Counted from the stretch's first letter, positions 1 through 7,591 are shown. The stretch: 64,000 nt of DNA from Streptomyces poonensis (GCF_014650915.1 NZ_BMVW01000004.1:292046-356045); one strand, 5' to 3'. Numbers and translations: made by a program. The notes: generated by a model from the letters alone, not told the origin.

Positions 1-57
1 TTGAACCAGTGACCTCTTCCGTGTCAGGGAAGCGCTCTCCCGCTGAGCTAATCGTCC
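1..57 (-). tRNA. tRNA-Val (GAC), partial
   Basis: The reverse strand reads a tRNA 5' half with the anticodon arm CTTCC-CTGACAC-GGAAG, so the anticodon is GAC (valine). The 3' end lies outside the window. It is the first of three near-identical copies in a row. Confidence 0.93.
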
Positions 58-91
58 TCGGGACCAGAGCCCGAGGGCCCTGGGTACTGCG

Positions 92-163
92 TGCGCGATA
101 CTGGGATTGAACCAGTGACCTCTTCCGTGTCAGGGAAGCGCTCTCCCGCTGAGCTAATCGCGC
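92..163 (-). tRNA. tRNA-Val (GAC)
   Basis: This is a complete 72-nt tRNA on the reverse strand. Acceptor arms GCGCGAT and ATCGCGC pair, the anticodon is GAC and the T-arm reads GGTTCAATCC. No CCA is encoded. Its acceptor stem differs from that of the other two copies (GGACGAT), with compensating changes on both arms. Confidence 0.95.
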
Positions 164-201
164 GGGGGATCCGAAGATCCATGGCGGATCCGAAGATCCA
201 G

Positions 202-273
202 TGGACGATACTGGGATTGAACCAGTGACCTCTTCCGTGTCAGGGAAGCGCTCTCCCGCTGAGCTAATCGTCC
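202..273 (-). tRNA. tRNA-Val (GAC)
   Basis: This is a complete tRNA on the reverse strand with acceptor arms GGACGAT/ATCGTCC and anticodon GAC. It sits 1 bp from the tRNA-Cys gene, so the cluster is probably one transcript (Gly, Cys, Val, Val, Val) processed to mature tRNAs. Confidence 0.95.
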
Positions 274-274
274 T

Positions 275-348
275 TGGAGGTGGAGACGGGATTTGAACCC
301 GTGTAGACGGCTTTGCAGGCCGTTGCCTCGCCTCTCGGCCACTCCACC
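275..348 (-). tRNA. tRNA-Cys (GCA)
   Basis: Reverse-strand tRNA with acceptor arms GGTGGAG/CTCCACC, anticodon GCA in the loop between GGC and GCC, and an encoded 3' CCA. The Val and Gly neighbours lack an encoded CCA. Confidence 0.95.
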
Positions 349-387
349 CGGAGCGCAGGGGTTCGGGAAGATCCCCTGCTTCCTTCG

Positions 388-460
388 AGCGGACGACGAG
401 GCTCGAACTCGCGACCTCAACCTTGGCAAGGTTGCGCTCTACCAACTGAGCTACGTCCGC
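388..460 (-). tRNA. tRNA-Gly (GCC)
   Basis: Reverse-strand tRNA with acceptor arms GCGGACG/CGTCCGC, anticodon arm CAACC-TTGCCAA-GGTTG (anticodon GCC) and T-loop GTTCGAGCC. It is the first gene of the minus-strand tRNA cluster, diverging from pabB. Confidence 0.95.
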
Positions 461-617
461 TTGTCGTTTCCGTTTCGCTTCCGCGTCCCGGCGACGTGTT
501 GAACTCTAGCGGATTCCCGGGCCAGTACAAAAACGCGTTTGTGCAGCGTGCTGCGGTGCGTCCGGTCCGGCCCCTGGTCAGGGCCCTCCTCCGGGCGCCC
601 GCCCTAGACTCGACAGT

Positions 618-1775
618 GTGCTCGACCTGCCTCCTCTCGCCCGTTTCGGCGGCCTCGTCGCCACCGGTCTCGCCGATGTGACCAGTGATCCCGCGGCACT
701 GGACTCCGCGGGCTTCTGGGCCGTCGCCGCCGACTTCGAGGGCCGCCTGGTGTGCGCCCGCTTCCGCGACGTACGGCGCGAGCCGGTGCCCGCTCCGGTG
801 CCCGGCGCCTGGCGCGGGCCCGCCCCCGAGGACTGGGTGTCGTCCCTCGACCGCGCCGCGTACACGGAGGGCGTCCGGCGCATACGCGAGCACATCGCGG
901 CCGGCGAGGTGTACCAGGCGAACCTCTGCCGCGTGCTGTCCGCGCCCGTCGCACCGGACGCCGACGTGGACGCGCTGACCGCGCTGCTCGCCCGCGGCAA
1001 TCCGGCGCCGTACGCGGGAACGATCCGGCTCCCGCGGCACGGAGTGGAGATCGCCACCGCCTCTCCCGAGCTGTTCCTGCGCCGCGAGGGCCGCGTCGTG
1101 GAGTCCGGGCCGATCAAGGGCACCGGGCGTACGGAGGCGGACCTGCTGGAGAAGGACTACGCCGAGAACGTGATGATCGTGGACCTGGTCCGCAACGACA
1201 TCGGCCGCGTCTGCGCCACGGGCTCGGTCACCGTGCCCGACCTGTGCGTGGTCGAGAAGCACCCCGGCCTGGTCCACCTGGTCTCCACCGTGCGCGGCGA
1301 ACTGCGCGACGCCGCCGGGTGGCCCGAGCTGCTCGCCGCCGCCTTCCCGCCCGGCTCCGTCACCGGTGCCCCCAAGTCCAGCGCCCTGCGCATCCTCGCC
1401 GCCCTGGAGACGGCGCCGCGCGGCCCGTACTGCGGAGGCATCGGCTGGGTGGACGCCGACCGGGGCACCGGGGAGCTGGCCGTCGGCATCCGCACGTTCT
1501 GGATCGACCGGGCGGACGGCGTGCTGCGCTTCGGCACGGGCGCCGGGATCACCTGGGGCTCCGACCCCGAGGGGGAATGGCGGGAGACCGAGCTGAAGGC
1601 CGCACGGCTGCTCGCGGTAGCGTCGGGAACGTACGAGGGGGACGGGGGCCCGCCGGTCCGGGGCCGGCCGGGGACGAGCCCGGAACCCCGGCCGCACGAC
1701 CCGGACCCCGGCCGGCACGACCTGGACGCGACCGCGTCCGGCACACGCACATCCTTGCGAGGTAGACAGCAGTGA
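618..1775 (+). CDS. pabB: Aminodeoxychorismate synthase component I-like chorismate-binding enzyme
   Basis: The 385-residue protein belongs to the chorismate-utilising family (PabB/TrpE/MenF). The core is recognised from an AAGEVYQANLCR segment, the ASPELFLRR and GPIKGTGRT motifs, ENVMIVDLVRNDIGRV, and a C-terminal PPGSVTGAPK. These residues build the chorismate and Mg2+ site. PabB makes 4-amino-4-deoxychorismate for folate. The next gene encodes a PabC-like lyase and overlaps by 4 bp (GTGA), which favours PabB over anthranilate synthase. The last 45 or so residues are a Pro/Arg/Asp-rich tail outside the catalytic fold. The start is a GTG; no glutamine amidotransferase gene is adjacent. Confidence 0.88.
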   Translation: MLDLPPLARFGGLVATGLADVTSDPAALDSAGFWAVAADFEGRLVCARFRDVRREPVPAPVPGAWRGPAPEDWVSSLDRAAYTEGVRRIREHIAAGEVYQANLCRVLSAPVAPDADVDALTALLARGNPAPYAGTIRLPRHGVEIATASPELFLRREGRVVESGPIKGTGRTEADLLEKDYAENVMIVDLVRNDIGRVCATGSVTVPDLCVVEKHPGLVHLVSTVRGELRDAAGWPELLAAAFPPGSVTGAPKSSALRILAALETAPRGPYCGGIGWVDADRGTGELAVGIRTFWIDRADGVLRFGTGAGITWGSDPEGEWRETELKAARLLAVASGTYEGDGGPPVRGRPGTSPEPRPHDPDPGRHDLDATASGTRTSLRGRQQ

Positions 1776-2593
1776 AGATCTGGCTCGACGGCGGGCTGAA
1801 GGACATCGAGTCCGCCCGCGTCTCCGCCCTCGACCACGGGCTGACCGTGGGTGACGGCATCTTCGAGACCGTGAAGGCGGTCGACGGAAGGCTCTTCGCG
1901 CTGACCCGCCACCTCGACCGGCTGACCCGCTCGGCGCGGGGCCTCGGGCTGCCCGAGCCCGACCTCGACGAGGTGCGCCGCGCCTGTGCCGCCGTCCTGG
2001 ACGCCAACCCGATGCCGCTCGGCCGGCTGCGGATCACGTACACCGGCGGCATCTCGCCGCTCGGCTCCGACCGCGGCGACCACGGCCAGACGCTCGTCGT
2101 CGCCCTCGGCGAGACGACCCGCCGGCCCGACTCCACGGCCGTGATCACCGTCCCGTGGACGCGTAACGAGCGCGGCGCGCTCGCCGGTCTGAAGACCACC
2201 TCGTACGCCGAGAACGTCATCGCCCTGGCGCGCGCGCACCAGGAGGGCGCGTCCGAGGCGCTGTTCGGCAACACGGTGGGGCAACTGTGCGAGGGCACGG
2301 GCTCGAACGTCTTCGTCGTCCTGGACGGGGAGATCCACACCCCGCCGGTCGCCTCCGGCTGTCTCGCGGGCATCACGCGCGCGCTGGCCGTGGAGTGGAC
2401 GGGCGCGAAGGAGACCGACCTGCCGCTGGACGTCCTCCAGCGCGCGGACGAGGTCTTCCTGACGTCCACGCTGCGTGACGTCCAGGCCGTGCACCGGGTC
2501 GACGCCCGCGAACTGCCCGGCGCCCCCGGCCCGGTGACCGCCAAGGCCATGCGGATCTTCGACGAGCGCGCCGGCGACGACCTGGATCCGTGA
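1772..2593 (+). CDS. pabC: Aminotransferase class IV, probable 4-amino-4-deoxychorismate lyase
   Basis: The 273-residue protein is a fold-type IV PLP enzyme. An early LDHGLTVGDGIFETVKAVDGRLFALTRHLDRL-type segment (broken here as LDHGLTVGDG and TRHLDRL), the SYAENVIALARA region with the PLP lysine just before it (LKTTSYAEN), and GNTVGQLCEGTGSNVF support this. PabC splits aminodeoxychorismate into p-aminobenzoate and pyruvate. The GTG start overlaps the pabB stop, with GCGAGG as a ribosome binding site, so the two are translationally coupled. A branched-chain or D-amino acid aminotransferase cannot be fully excluded from sequence alone, but the pabB partner argues for PabC. Confidence 0.85.
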   Translation: MKIWLDGGLKDIESARVSALDHGLTVGDGIFETVKAVDGRLFALTRHLDRLTRSARGLGLPEPDLDEVRRACAAVLDANPMPLGRLRITYTGGISPLGSDRGDHGQTLVVALGETTRRPDSTAVITVPWTRNERGALAGLKTTSYAENVIALARAHQEGASEALFGNTVGQLCEGTGSNVFVVLDGEIHTPPVASGCLAGITRALAVEWTGAKETDLPLDVLQRADEVFLTSTLRDVQAVHRVDARELPGAPGPVTAKAMRIFDERAGDDLDP

Positions 2594-2658
2594 TCGCCGT
2601 GATCCGTGTGCGCCCGCGACCCTGTTCACCGCTCACGAGCGGCTGATCCAGGGTCCGA

Positions 2659-2677
2659 CAGGGGTAGAACACCCCTG
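2659..2677 (+). promoter_or_regulatory. Perfect 7-bp inverted repeat overlapping a putative -10, directly before the GNAT start
   Basis: CAGGGGT-AGAAC-ACCCCTG ends one base before ATG 2678. TAGAAC (2665-2670) inside it resembles a -10 box. The arrangement fits either a leaderless promoter with an operator or a hairpin over the start site. Confidence 0.4.
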
Positions 2678-3502
2678 ATGACGACCACCCTGCGGCCGAT
2701 CGAGCCGCTGCAGCACAACGCCGACGGAACCCGCTCACGCCGCTATCAGGTGTGCGTGAACAGCCGTCCCGTCGGCGCGGTCCACCTCGGCACGCATCCC
2801 GCCCTCGGGGACGCGGTGGCCCGGATCCTGGATCTGCGGATCGAGGAGCCGGACCGCCGCCGGGGACGGGGCACCGTGGCGGCGCTCGCCGCGGAGGAGG
2901 TGGTACGCGGCTGGCGCTGCCGGCGGATCGAGGCCGCGATCCCCGCGGACGCCGGACCGGCGCTGTCGCTGGCGACCGCGCTCGGCTACGTGCCCGGCAG
3001 CCGCCTCATGGAGAAGCGCGTCGGCGACGCCCCTCCCGGACCGCCTGCGGGGAGCCGCCTCCGCCCCATGGCGGAGGCGGAGTTCGCGCAGTGGCGGGAG
3101 CGCGTGCGGGACAGACACGTCCGCGGCCGGACCGCCTGGGGAGTGCCCGTGGCCGAGGCCCGGGCCCTGGCCGAGAGCGACCACACCGCGCTGCTCTCCG
3201 ACGGTCTGGGCACCCCGGGCATGACGCTGGCCGTCCTGGAGCACGAGGGGGTTCCGGTCGGCACGCTGTGGCTGGGGGAGCGGGACGGCCGGGCCTTCGT
3301 GTACGACGTGGAGACGGACGCGCGCCACCGCGGCCGGGGCCACGGCCGCACGCTCATGCACGCGGCGGAGGCCCGGGCGGTCGCCGCGGGACGCACGGCG
3401 ATCCGCCTCGACGTCTTGGCGGACAACGCCCCGGCCGTCCGCCTCTACACCTCACTCGGCTACAGAACGCTCACCCATCACCTGCGCAAGGAGTTGCTGT
3501 AG
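2678..3502 (+). CDS. GNAT-family N-acetyltransferase, two tandem domains
   Basis: The 274-residue protein carries two GNAT domains. The first has RIEEPDRRRGRGTVAAL, an RRGRG-type acetyl-CoA pyrophosphate loop. The second has ETDARHRGRGHGRTLMHAAE followed by IRLDVLADNAPAVRLYTSLGY-type motif B (LADNAPAVRLYTSLGY). The C-terminal domain looks the more canonical. Tandem GNAT proteins include mycothiol synthase (MshD), but the sequence does not settle the substrate. ATG 2678 is chosen because the protein start matches the family and a TAGAAC -10-like element lies 7 bp upstream. That would make the mRNA leaderless. Confidence 0.82.
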   Translation: MTTTLRPIEPLQHNADGTRSRRYQVCVNSRPVGAVHLGTHPALGDAVARILDLRIEEPDRRRGRGTVAALAAEEVVRGWRCRRIEAAIPADAGPALSLATALGYVPGSRLMEKRVGDAPPGPPAGSRLRPMAEAEFAQWRERVRDRHVRGRTAWGVPVAEARALAESDHTALLSDGLGTPGMTLAVLEHEGVPVGTLWLGERDGRAFVYDVETDARHRGRGHGRTLMHAAEARAVAAGRTAIRLDVLADNAPAVRLYTSLGYRTLTHHLRKELL

Positions 3503-3516
3503 TTCAGCTGCGCGAC

Positions 3517-4053
3517 TCACCTGGGCAGGGAGTCGCCCTGCCCGTCCGTGAGCAGGCGGTCGGCGATCTCCTCGATGCGCTCCCGCAGTCCCTCCTGGCT
3601 CTTGCCGCCGTCGAGGCGCTCCCCGCCGATGACGTACGTCGGGGTGCCGGTCACCCCGATGGCCTTGCCCTCGGCCTGGTCGGCGTCCACGATCAGGATG
3701 TGTCGGCCGTCGATCAGCGCGGTGTCGAACTCCTCGGCGTCCAGCCCCAGTTCACGGGCCGTCTCCACCAGGAAGGGCTCGCCGGTGCGGGACAGTTCCT
3801 CGACGCGGCCCAGCACGGCCTCGACGTACGGCCATCCCTTGCCCTGCTGCGCGGCCTCCTCCGCGGCCTGTGCGGCGGCGAACGCGTGCTTGTGCTTCTC
3901 CAGCGGGAAGTGCCGCAGCCGTACGTCGAGCCGGTCGCCGTAGCGGGCCCGCAGGGCGCGGACGTCGTCGAGGGCGGTGCGGCAGTCGGGACACTGGAGT
4001 TCGCACCAGACGTCCAGGACGACGGCGGCGCGCGCGGGGGAGGAGTCGTTCAT
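3517..4053 (-). CDS. DsbA-family thioredoxin-fold oxidoreductase
   Basis: The 178-residue protein has the DsbA/FrnE arrangement: an N-terminal strand, then CELQCPDC with a CPDC active site, a helical insertion (KHKHAFAAAQAAEEAAQQGKG region), and the cis-proline strand GVTGTPTYVIGG. There is no signal peptide, so it is probably cytoplasmic and acts as a disulfide oxidoreductase or isomerase. It is convergent with the acetyltransferase gene, with 14 bp between stop codons. It lies 293 bp from the divergent membrane-protein gene. Confidence 0.88.
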   Translation of the reverse strand: MNDSSPARAAVVLDVWCELQCPDCRTALDDVRALRARYGDRLDVRLRHFPLEKHKHAFAAAQAAEEAAQQGKGWPYVEAVLGRVEELSRTGEPFLVETARELGLDAEEFDTALIDGRHILIVDADQAEGKAIGVTGTPTYVIGGERLDGGKSQEGLRERIEEIADRLLTDGQGDSLPR

Positions 4054-4123
4054 GGGCGCCAGTCTCCCAGTCCGGGGGCGGCCGGCCCAATCGGGGCGGC
4101 GGGGCCTTCGTCCGGTGTCGCAC

Positions 4124-4167
4124 GGGGCCTTTCTCCATGGCGGTCGGGGCCTTCCTCCATGGCGGTC
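4124..4167. repeat. 22-bp tandem repeat, two copies
   Basis: Units 4124-4145 and 4146-4167 begin GGGGCCTTYCTCCATGGCGG and differ at one base. Decayed partial copies flank them (from about 4101 and after 4168). The array lies between the divergent DsbA-like and membrane-protein genes. Confidence 0.8.
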
Positions 4168-4346
4168 GGGGCCTCCGCCTGGTACCAGAGGTGGAGCCGA
4201 CCCTGATCACGACCCGGAGATGCCCCTGAGATCCGGTCGGACCATGGCATACCGGGCGGGCAGCGGTGCAGGATGGAAGGGACGGGCCGAACCGGCCCGG
4301 TCTTGCCCCCTGCCCGACCGTCGACCGAGCCCGCCTGGAGGACCGG

Positions 4347-4790
4347 ATGATTGCCGAGACCGTCTGTTCCGCCGTCTCCGCGGCCGGCCTGGGCATCGCC
4401 GCGGTCACGGCCTACCGCAAACGTTTCCTGAGGGCTGCCCGCATCGCCGCCTACTCGCTGGTGCCCATCGGCCTGGTGCTGACCGGGGTGGTCCAGTGGG
4501 TGGCCGACACCGCCTTCAGCCCGACGGCGTGGGCCGGGGTCGCGCTGCTCGGCGCGGCGTGGCTGATCTTCGCGGGCACCCGGGCCGTGGAGCGGCGCGG
4601 CGGCGGGACGCGCAAGGAGCGCAAGGCCGCCAGGGCCGCACGGCGTGAAGCGCTCGCTCCGGAGGCTTCGGCCCCCTCGCTGGGCCAGGGCTCGCGTCCG
4701 GCGGCCCGTCCGGCGCCCGCGTCGCGGGCCACGGACCCGGCGGACGACTTCAGTGACATTGAAGCCATTCTCAAGAAGCACGGCATATGA
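4347..4790 (+). CDS. Small actinobacterial membrane protein of unknown function
   Basis: The 147-residue protein has hydrophobic segments at about residues 5-20, 32-52 and 57-75. A basic RRGGGTRKERKAARAARRE stretch and a Pro/Ala-rich linker follow, then an acidic C-terminal motif DDFSDIEAILKKHGI. That terminal segment looks like a conserved short binding helix rather than random tail. The start is ATG 4347 just after a GGAGGACC ribosome site. I recognise no enzymatic motif. Confidence 0.78.
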   Translation: MIAETVCSAVSAAGLGIAAVTAYRKRFLRAARIAAYSLVPIGLVLTGVVQWVADTAFSPTAWAGVALLGAAWLIFAGTRAVERRGGGTRKERKAARAARREALAPEASAPSLGQGSRPAARPAPASRATDPADDFSDIEAILKKHGI

Positions 4791-5024
4791 CCCGGCACCT
4801 GGTCCGGTGGGCGGTGGAGGGGCGGTAGCAAGGGGCGGCAGTCCAGATCTGCGCCGGACGTACCGGGGTGAAACGACACAGACGGTATGCCTCAGCCGAC
4901 CGGACGACCGGAGCGCGGAAGTGATCACTATCGTTCTCGCGCGGTGCGGATATAGGTGAACGACCGGTCATTTCGGGCGTGTTGATCGCGCGGAGGGTGC
5001 CTGCTGCGCCATCATCGCCGCGAG

Positions 5025-5177
5025 ATGCTGGACACAACTGAGAGCGACACCGCCGCCCCGCTCGAGGAGCGGCGGGGGTGTCTCTTCGCCCTTTCCCAGC
5101 CACCGTTGATGATCTTCCTGGCGGTGATCGGCTGTCTGTTGCTCGTGGCATCACTGCACGATCTGCTGTTGCTCTGA
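5025..5177 (+). CDS. 50-residue single-pass membrane peptide
   Basis: An ATG at 5025 opens a 50-codon frame: an acidic, polar N-terminus (MLDTTESDTAAPLEE), then RRGCLFALSQPPLMIFL and a continuous hydrophobic segment to the end (FLAVIGCLLLVASLHDLLLL). A perfect hairpin follows the stop after 7 bp. The predicted topology is N-in with one transmembrane helix. Reading it as a gene rests on amino-acid composition, third-position GC bias and the terminator; I do not recognise a family. Confidence 0.6.
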   Translation: MLDTTESDTAAPLEERRGCLFALSQPPLMIFLAVIGCLLLVASLHDLLLL

Positions 5178-5184
5178 GCCGGAA

Positions 5185-5218
5185 ACGGAGCCCAGGCGTC
5201 ACCCGCCGAGGGCTCCGT
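5185..5218 (+). terminator. Hairpin terminator after the 50-residue peptide gene
   Basis: ACGGAGCCC (5185-5193) pairs perfectly with GGGCTCCGT (5210-5218). The 16-nt loop can itself pair GGCG with CGCC. It lies between convergent genes and may serve both. Confidence 0.65.
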
Positions 5219-5349
5219 CGGCTCTCGCCTCACTCCTGGCGGCGGCCGGCACCTTCGCCGACCGCCCCCTGGCGGTGCCCCTTGACCGACGATCAGCGAT
5301 CGGCGCGCGTGCTCCCAGAAGGCCGCCTGTGGTGGTCCGCCTGCGGTGA

Positions 5350-5910
5350 TCAGCCCGTGGCCTCTTTGCGGCGGGCCCGGTAGGCGGCCACGTGGAGGCG
5401 GTTGCCGCAGGTGCGGCTGTCGCAGTAGCGGCGGGAGCGGTTCCGGGACAGGTCGACGAAGGTGCGCCGGCAGTCCGGGGCCTCGCAGCGGCGCAGCCGC
5501 TCCTGCTCCCCGGCGACGACGAAGAAGGCGAGGGCCATCCCGCAGTCGGCCGCGAGATGGTCGGCGACCGAGGCGCCGGGCGCGAAGTAGTGCACATGCC
5601 AGTCGTACCCGTCGTGGTCGGTGAGGCGCGGAGTGGTCCCCGCCGCGGCCACCAGTTCGTTGATGACGGCGGCGGCCGAGCGTGCGTCGGGCGCCGCGAA
5701 GACCTCGGCGAACCGGCCGCGCACCCTGCGCACCGCCGCGAGGTCGAACTCCGACAGCGTTCCCACATCGCTCATCTTGTGGTTTCGCACGAACTCGTCG
5801 AGCGCCGCGACATCCTCCAGCCCGTCGGGCGTGGTGTCGTCGTCCGGCGCGGTGTTCACCAGATCCACCACGCTGTCGAGGGCGCACCGGATGTCGTGGG
5901 TGATCAGCAC
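5350..5910 (-). CDS. CGNR zinc-finger (ABATE-domain) putative regulator
   Basis: The 186-residue protein has an N-terminal ABATE-type helical domain beginning LITHDIRCALDSVVDLVNT. A C-terminal CGNR zinc finger follows: CEAPDC, then RYCDSRTCGNRLHVAAYRARR, giving four cysteines and the CGNR signature. CGNR proteins are thought to bind nucleic acid as stress-linked regulators. GTG 5910 is chosen because GGGGAGC precedes it at good spacing. An upstream ATG would add 42 Pro/His-rich residues unlike the family. Confidence 0.85.
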   Translation of the reverse strand: MLITHDIRCALDSVVDLVNTAPDDDTTPDGLEDVAALDEFVRNHKMSDVGTLSEFDLAAVRRVRGRFAEVFAAPDARSAAAVINELVAAAGTTPRLTDHDGYDWHVHYFAPGASVADHLAADCGMALAFFVVAGEQERLRRCEAPDCRRTFVDLSRNRSRRYCDSRTCGNRLHVAAYRARRKEATG

Positions 5911-6255
5911 GTTTGGCTCCCCTGGCCTGGAGGTCGGGCGGGCGCCCGCCGATGCTGGCCGATGGTAGTGGCTCGGCGGTTCTTCCGGCCGGTACGGGCA
6001 GTGACCTGGATCAGGGCCGTCACACCCGTGGCACACCTGGCGCCTACCGCCCGTGCCGTACGGTCGCTCACGGCCCGGCCGTGTTTCCCGGCCCCAGGGG
6101 TGGCAGGGGCCACGCGCACCGGCGCCGTCGCCACGAGGGTCCGTGGCGACGGCGCCGGTGTGTGCCGTATGCGGTTGTCTTGGCCCGAGCCGTCTCCCCG
6201 AGTGGACGGCGCCGGGCGGCTCTATCGGATTTTGCCCCGGTTGTGTCTGGCTTGC
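5911..6255. other. Intergenic region between the CGNR gene and ssgB (345 bp)
   Basis: Both flanking genes run on the minus strand. The region holds the ssgB terminator hairpin (6117-6160) and the upstream region of the CGNR gene. I see no further gene. Confidence 0.6.
6117..6160 (-). terminator. Terminator hairpin downstream of ssgB
   Basis: CACCGGCGCCGTCGCCAC (6117-6134) is a perfect 18-bp inverted repeat of 6143-6160 with an 8-nt loop. It lies about 96 bp past the ssgB stop on the minus strand. Confidence 0.75.
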
Positions 6256-6669
6256 CTAGCTTTCCGCAAGGATGTGCGACAACTCCTGATCGAGATCGAA
6301 GTGGCGGTGCTCCGTGCCGGGCGGCACGGCGGCGTCCGTTCGCTTCAGGAACGACTCCAGGGCCCGCGCCGGGGCCTCGAGCAGAGCCTCGCCCTCCGGG
6401 GAGCTCAGGGCGATGCAGACGACGCCCTGACCGTGGCTCCGGGACGGCCAGACGCGGACGTCGCCGGTTCCGGTGGGCCGGTGCAGCCCTTCGGCGAGGA
6501 GGTCGCGGGCGAACACCCACTCGACGGTCTCCTCGGCTCCGGTGTGGAAGGTGGCGTGCACGGCATAGGGATCGGCCGTGTCATACCGCAGTCCCGCGGG
6601 TACAGGCAGTGAGGACTCGCTCGACACAACGAGGCGCAGGTGCAGCTCGCAGCTGACCGTGGTGTTCAT
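6256..6669 (-). CDS. ssgB: SsgB, sporulation-specific cell division regulator
   Basis: The 137-residue protein matches the SsgA-like protein SsgB, which is nearly invariant in streptomycetes. Landmarks are MNTTVSCELHLRLVVSSESS at the start, ADPYAVHATFHTG, WVFARDLLAEGLHRPTG, and the acidic tail ending HILAES. SsgB marks future septum sites in aerial hyphae and recruits FtsZ (established in S. coelicolor). The ATG at 6669 matches the known 137-residue length; an upstream in-frame start would add unrelated residues. The gene diverges from a membrane-protein gene across about 190 bp with a candidate stress-sigma promoter. Confidence 0.96.
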   Translation of the reverse strand: MNTTVSCELHLRLVVSSESSLPVPAGLRYDTADPYAVHATFHTGAEETVEWVFARDLLAEGLHRPTGTGDVRVWPSRSHGQGVVCIALSSPEGEALLEAPARALESFLKRTDAAVPPGTEHRHFDLDQELSHILAES

Positions 6670-6727
6670 AAGCGCCAAGGCCTTTCGCTCAGTGTGCGCT
6701 CGGGGATTCGCACGTCGGCGAAATCGA

Positions 6728-6754
6728 CATCCCACCTACGGTGCCGTTGTAAAC
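6728..6754 (-). promoter_or_regulatory. Candidate sigma-H/sigma-B type promoter of ssgB
   Basis: On the minus strand GTTT (6754-6751) and GGGATG (6733-6728) are 17 bp apart, close to the stress-sigma pattern GTTT...GGGTAT. Transcription would start about 50 nt before the ssgB ATG. In S. coelicolor ssgB is reported to depend on SigH. The fit here is imperfect in the -10 and the spacing. Confidence 0.4.
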
Positions 6755-6860
6755 CCCTCTGAGTGTTTTGCGTCGCTTTTGGTAGCTCATACGGCCGAGA
6801 ACCCGTTCGTCGGATACGGCCATTCCGGTGACCGGAATGGCTCAGGTAAGGTTTGGCTGT

Positions 6861-7352
6861 ATGAATACGGGGAGTCACGACACGGGGGAGGTCGCCGTGG
6901 CGGCCAACGGAACGAAGAGCGAGACTGGCACAGAGACCGGTGCACCTGGGAGCGAGGCCGCGGAGACGGCGGCCCCGGCCCCCCTCGGGTCCCGGGCGCC
7001 GGGGTTCATCAAGGCGCGGCGGACGCTCCATCTGGGCTGGCAGGTGGGCGTCTTCGTCATCGGGCTCGCGGTGGTCGTCGCGGGCGCGGCCATGCTGGTG
7101 CTGCCCGGCCCCGGCTGGGTGGTGATCTTCGGTGGCATGGCGATCTGGGCGACCGAGTTCGTCTGGGCACAGCTCGTGCTCCGCTGGACGAAACGCAAGG
7201 TGACCGAGGCGGCGCAGCGCGCGCTCGACCCCAAGGTCCGCCGTCGCAACATCATCCTGACGGCGACCGGTCTGGTGATCGTGGCCGCGGTCGTCGGGAT
7301 CTACCTGTGGAAGTTCGGTCTCCAGATGCCCTGGAAGATCGAGAACCAGTGA
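6861..7352 (+). CDS. TIGR02611-family (PGPGW) membrane protein
   Basis: The 163-residue protein has a polar Thr/Glu/Ala-rich N-terminus and a pair of hydrophobic segments around the LPGPGWVVIFGGMAIWATEF signature of the TIGR02611/PGPGW family. An amphipathic basic segment (RWTKRKVTEAAQRALDP) and a third transmembrane helix near the C-terminus follow. Function is unknown. ATG 6861 has a TAAGGT -10-like box 9 bp upstream, fitting a leaderless mRNA. GTG 6897 in the same frame has a strong GGGGGAGG ribosome site, so the two starts remain open. Confidence 0.82.
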   Translation: MNTGSHDTGEVAVAANGTKSETGTETGAPGSEAAETAAPAPLGSRAPGFIKARRTLHLGWQVGVFVIGLAVVVAGAAMLVLPGPGWVVIFGGMAIWATEFVWAQLVLRWTKRKVTEAAQRALDPKVRRRNIILTATGLVIVAAVVGIYLWKFGLQMPWKIENQ

Positions 7353-7384
7353 CCGGGTGTCGGGCGATGCTCCGGTCCGTGGTC

Positions 7385-7432
7385 GACAGGTGATCGGACA
7401 GGCGGCTGGACAGGTGGTCGGACAGGTGGTCG
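7385..7432. repeat. 12-bp tandem repeat, four copies
   Basis: The unit GACAGGTGGTCG occurs at 7409-7420 and 7421-7432, with two diverged copies at 7385-7396 and 7397-7408. The array sits in the 120 bp between the membrane-protein gene and the tRNA, upstream of the likely tRNA -10 (TAATGT, 7454-7459). Confidence 0.75.
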
Positions 7433-7472
7433 GAAGCACCCCCTGACATGGGGTAATGTTCTTCCTGCGCCC

Positions 7473-7544
7473 GGGCGATTAGCTCAGCGGGAGAGCGCTT
7501 CGTTCACACCGAAGAGGTCACTGGTTCGATCCCAGTATCGCCCA
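7473..7544 (+). tRNA. tRNA-Val (CAC)
   Basis: A 72-nt cloverleaf: acceptor arms GGGCGAT/ATCGCCC, anticodon arm CTTCG-TTCACAC-CGAAG (anticodon CAC) and T-arm CTGGTTCGATCCCAG. No CCA is encoded. A second copy at 15830 differs at two positions. Confidence 0.96.
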
Positions 7545-7556
7545 CAAGATCGCCGG

Positions 7557-7591
7557 ACGACCCGGCTCACGGACACCGTGAGCCGGGTCGT
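7557..7591 (+). terminator. Terminator after tRNA-Val (CAC)
   Basis: ACGACCCGGCTCACGG (7557-7572) pairs perfectly over 16 bp with 7576-7591, leaving a 3-nt loop, and is followed by TCTGTTG. Confidence 0.85.

Noticed and set aside
1..273. Reading the tandem Val tRNA sequences as a repeat array or integration site
   Set aside because: Each unit folds as a full tRNA with compensating acceptor-stem differences; no integrase or att-like partial copy is visible.
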